A stretch of DNA of 59,826 nucleotides. Source: CAZPDM01 sp964585305. GTDB lineage: Bacteria > Planctomycetota > Uabimicrobiia > Uabimicrobiales > JABWCH01. The notes beneath the pieces were generated by a model. That model searched no databases. It saw only the letters and a program-made list of their open reading frames with translations, and had not been told where the DNA came from. Numbering within the stretch: position 1 is the stretch's first letter; the number at the start of each line of letters is the position of its first letter. Location: assembly GCA_964585305.1 (NCBI GenBank), contig CAZPDM010000018.1, positions 1-59,826 on the forward strand, written 5' to 3'. Shown piece by piece: positions 59,332 to 59,826 of the stretch. The translations under genes and the position numbers were made by a program.

Positions 59332-59826
59332 TTATGGATTTCTTCTAGAATTTGAAATAGCTACCTGTAATAAGTAATTTAACCCTCTTTCGTTAACAAA
59401 TCCTTCTTTAGGCTTATTGATTTGCTTAGTCCCTGTAGCATCTAAAAAAAAGATAGTAGGAAGACCAGTCATACCAAAATATTCAATTTCGTGGTTATCA
59501 CTTGTTGTTCGAACAACAAGAAAGTTCGCTAAATTTTTTTCAACGGCTGGGGAACGAAAAATATCATCTAGCTTGTTGCACCATCCGCAATCACATACAA
59601 CTTCACCAACTTTTACTACAATTGGTTTAGTATTTTCAGGATTAGCTTTCAAGGCTTCTTCTATTGTATTATAAAAAATAATTGTCCCAGATATATTTGT
59701 AAATTCTTTAGGAGTTGTTTGCGCAACAGCAAGTGGTTGATCAGGAGTTTTGGCTGGTGTCGTTACTGGTGTCTCTACTACTGGTGTCGTTGGGGTCGTT
59801 ACTGGTGTCTCTACTACTGGTGTCGT
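59332..59826 (-). CDS. Thioredoxin-like protein with Thr/Pro-rich repeat linker (5' end outside window)
   Basis: The C-terminal 164 residues of a longer protein; the frame is open to the window edge, so the true start is outside. The domain has VVKVGEVVCDCGWCNKLDDI (CGWC redox site), then FGMTGLPTIFFLDATG with the cis-Pro typical of thioredoxins. This makes it a likely thiol-disulfide exchange or disulfide-reporting protein outside the cytoplasm. Before it is a Thr/Pro/Val-rich linker with two copies of the 12-residue unit TTPVVETPVTTP. A TTG at 59652 is an internal Leu, not the start. An exported or membrane-tethered N-terminus is expected but not seen. Confidence 0.8.
   Translation of the reverse strand, partial: TTPVVETPVTTPTTPVVETPVTTPAKTPDQPLAVAQTTPKEFTNISGTIIFYNTIEEALKANPENTKPIVVKVGEVVCDCGWCNKLDDIFRSPAVEKNLANFLVVRTTSDNHEIEYFGMTGLPTIFFLDATGTKQINKPKEGFVNERGLNYLLQVAISNSRRNP
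59759..59826 (-). repeat. In-frame 36-bp tandem repeat (two copies seen)
   Basis: A 32-base sequence at 59759-59790 recurs exactly at 59795-59826, giving a 36-base period, and it may continue past the window. On the coding strand each period encodes TTPVVETPVTTP, a flexible linker. Such repeats can vary in copy number by slippage. Confidence 0.85.

Noticed and set aside
59759..59826. Possible CRISPR-like direct repeats at the window edge
   Set aside because: The 36-base period has only four bases between copies, is in frame and encodes a Thr/Pro linker, so it is a coding tandem repeat.

Overview
The window is AT-rich bacterial DNA with dense coding on both strands. It has no rRNA, tRNA, CRISPR array, transposase or phage gene that I can recognise. 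The gene content points to the PVC superphylum, most likely a planctomycete-like lineage. The pointers are several Hanks-type kinases, some fused to other domains; FHA, DUF4388, SUMF1/FGE-sulfatase and VIT-vWA proteins; a PEP-CTERM exosortase substrate; a giant GspK-like pseudopilin; and a 66-residue basic protein matching the PVC-restricted small basic protein family (TIGR04137 type). The lineage call is an inference from gene families and not from a marker phylogeny.

Layout. 229-2833: a DUF1116 (AllG/YlbE-like) protein and a plant-type phosphofructokinase, ended by a bidirectional terminator. 2872-6106: two GT-C-like polytopic membrane proteins. 6187-9888: a large protein with a degenerate N-terminal kinase, an intact second kinase and a zinc-ribbon tail. 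10261-14405: PlsB-like acyltransferase, GpsA and ProRS. 14496-18020: a fold-type II PLP enzyme, then a membrane Ser/Thr kinase with an FHA-DUF4388 protein. 18506-28693: a probably highly expressed exported protein, a vitellogenin-N-like/HEAT protein, an orphan ABC permease, a zinc-ribbon membrane protein, an exported protein, a giant GspK-like pseudopilin and a PsbP/Mog1-like exported protein. 28810-31600: a CsgG-like/DUF4384 lipoprotein, an RNase Z-like hydrolase and HpnG. 31671-36934: PEP-CTERM protein, secreted GH13 amylase, FHA protein and FHA-HATPase membrane protein. 37181-40726: a DUF2157 / GDYxxLxY pair and a PyrD-like flavoprotein. 40792-47677: hpnB, a P-loop/HEAT membrane protein, squalene-hopene cyclase and an extended SDR. 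47762-52133: GT87, GT4, ECF sigma factor and aminotransferase. 52263-55050: the small basic protein and a VIT-vWA protein. 55100-59217: a compact operon of pseudokinase-PP2C, TIR/NDT-like-SUMF1 and DUF371. 59332 to the window end: a partial thioredoxin-like protein.

How the genes work together. Hopanoid synthesis is the clearest pathway: cyclase, HpnB and probably the SDR lie together, with HpnG about 10 kb away. Glycerophospholipid entry is represented by an adjacent GpsA and acyltransferase. A strong signalling theme (kinases, pseudokinases, FHA readers, a PP2C phosphatase, an anti-sigma-like ATPase and an ECF sigma factor) runs through the window. The best candidate for an undescribed system is the three-gene minus-strand operon at 55100-59217. 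The pseudokinase-kinase protein at 6187-9888 and the P-loop/HEAT membrane protein inside the hopanoid cluster are the next most interesting.
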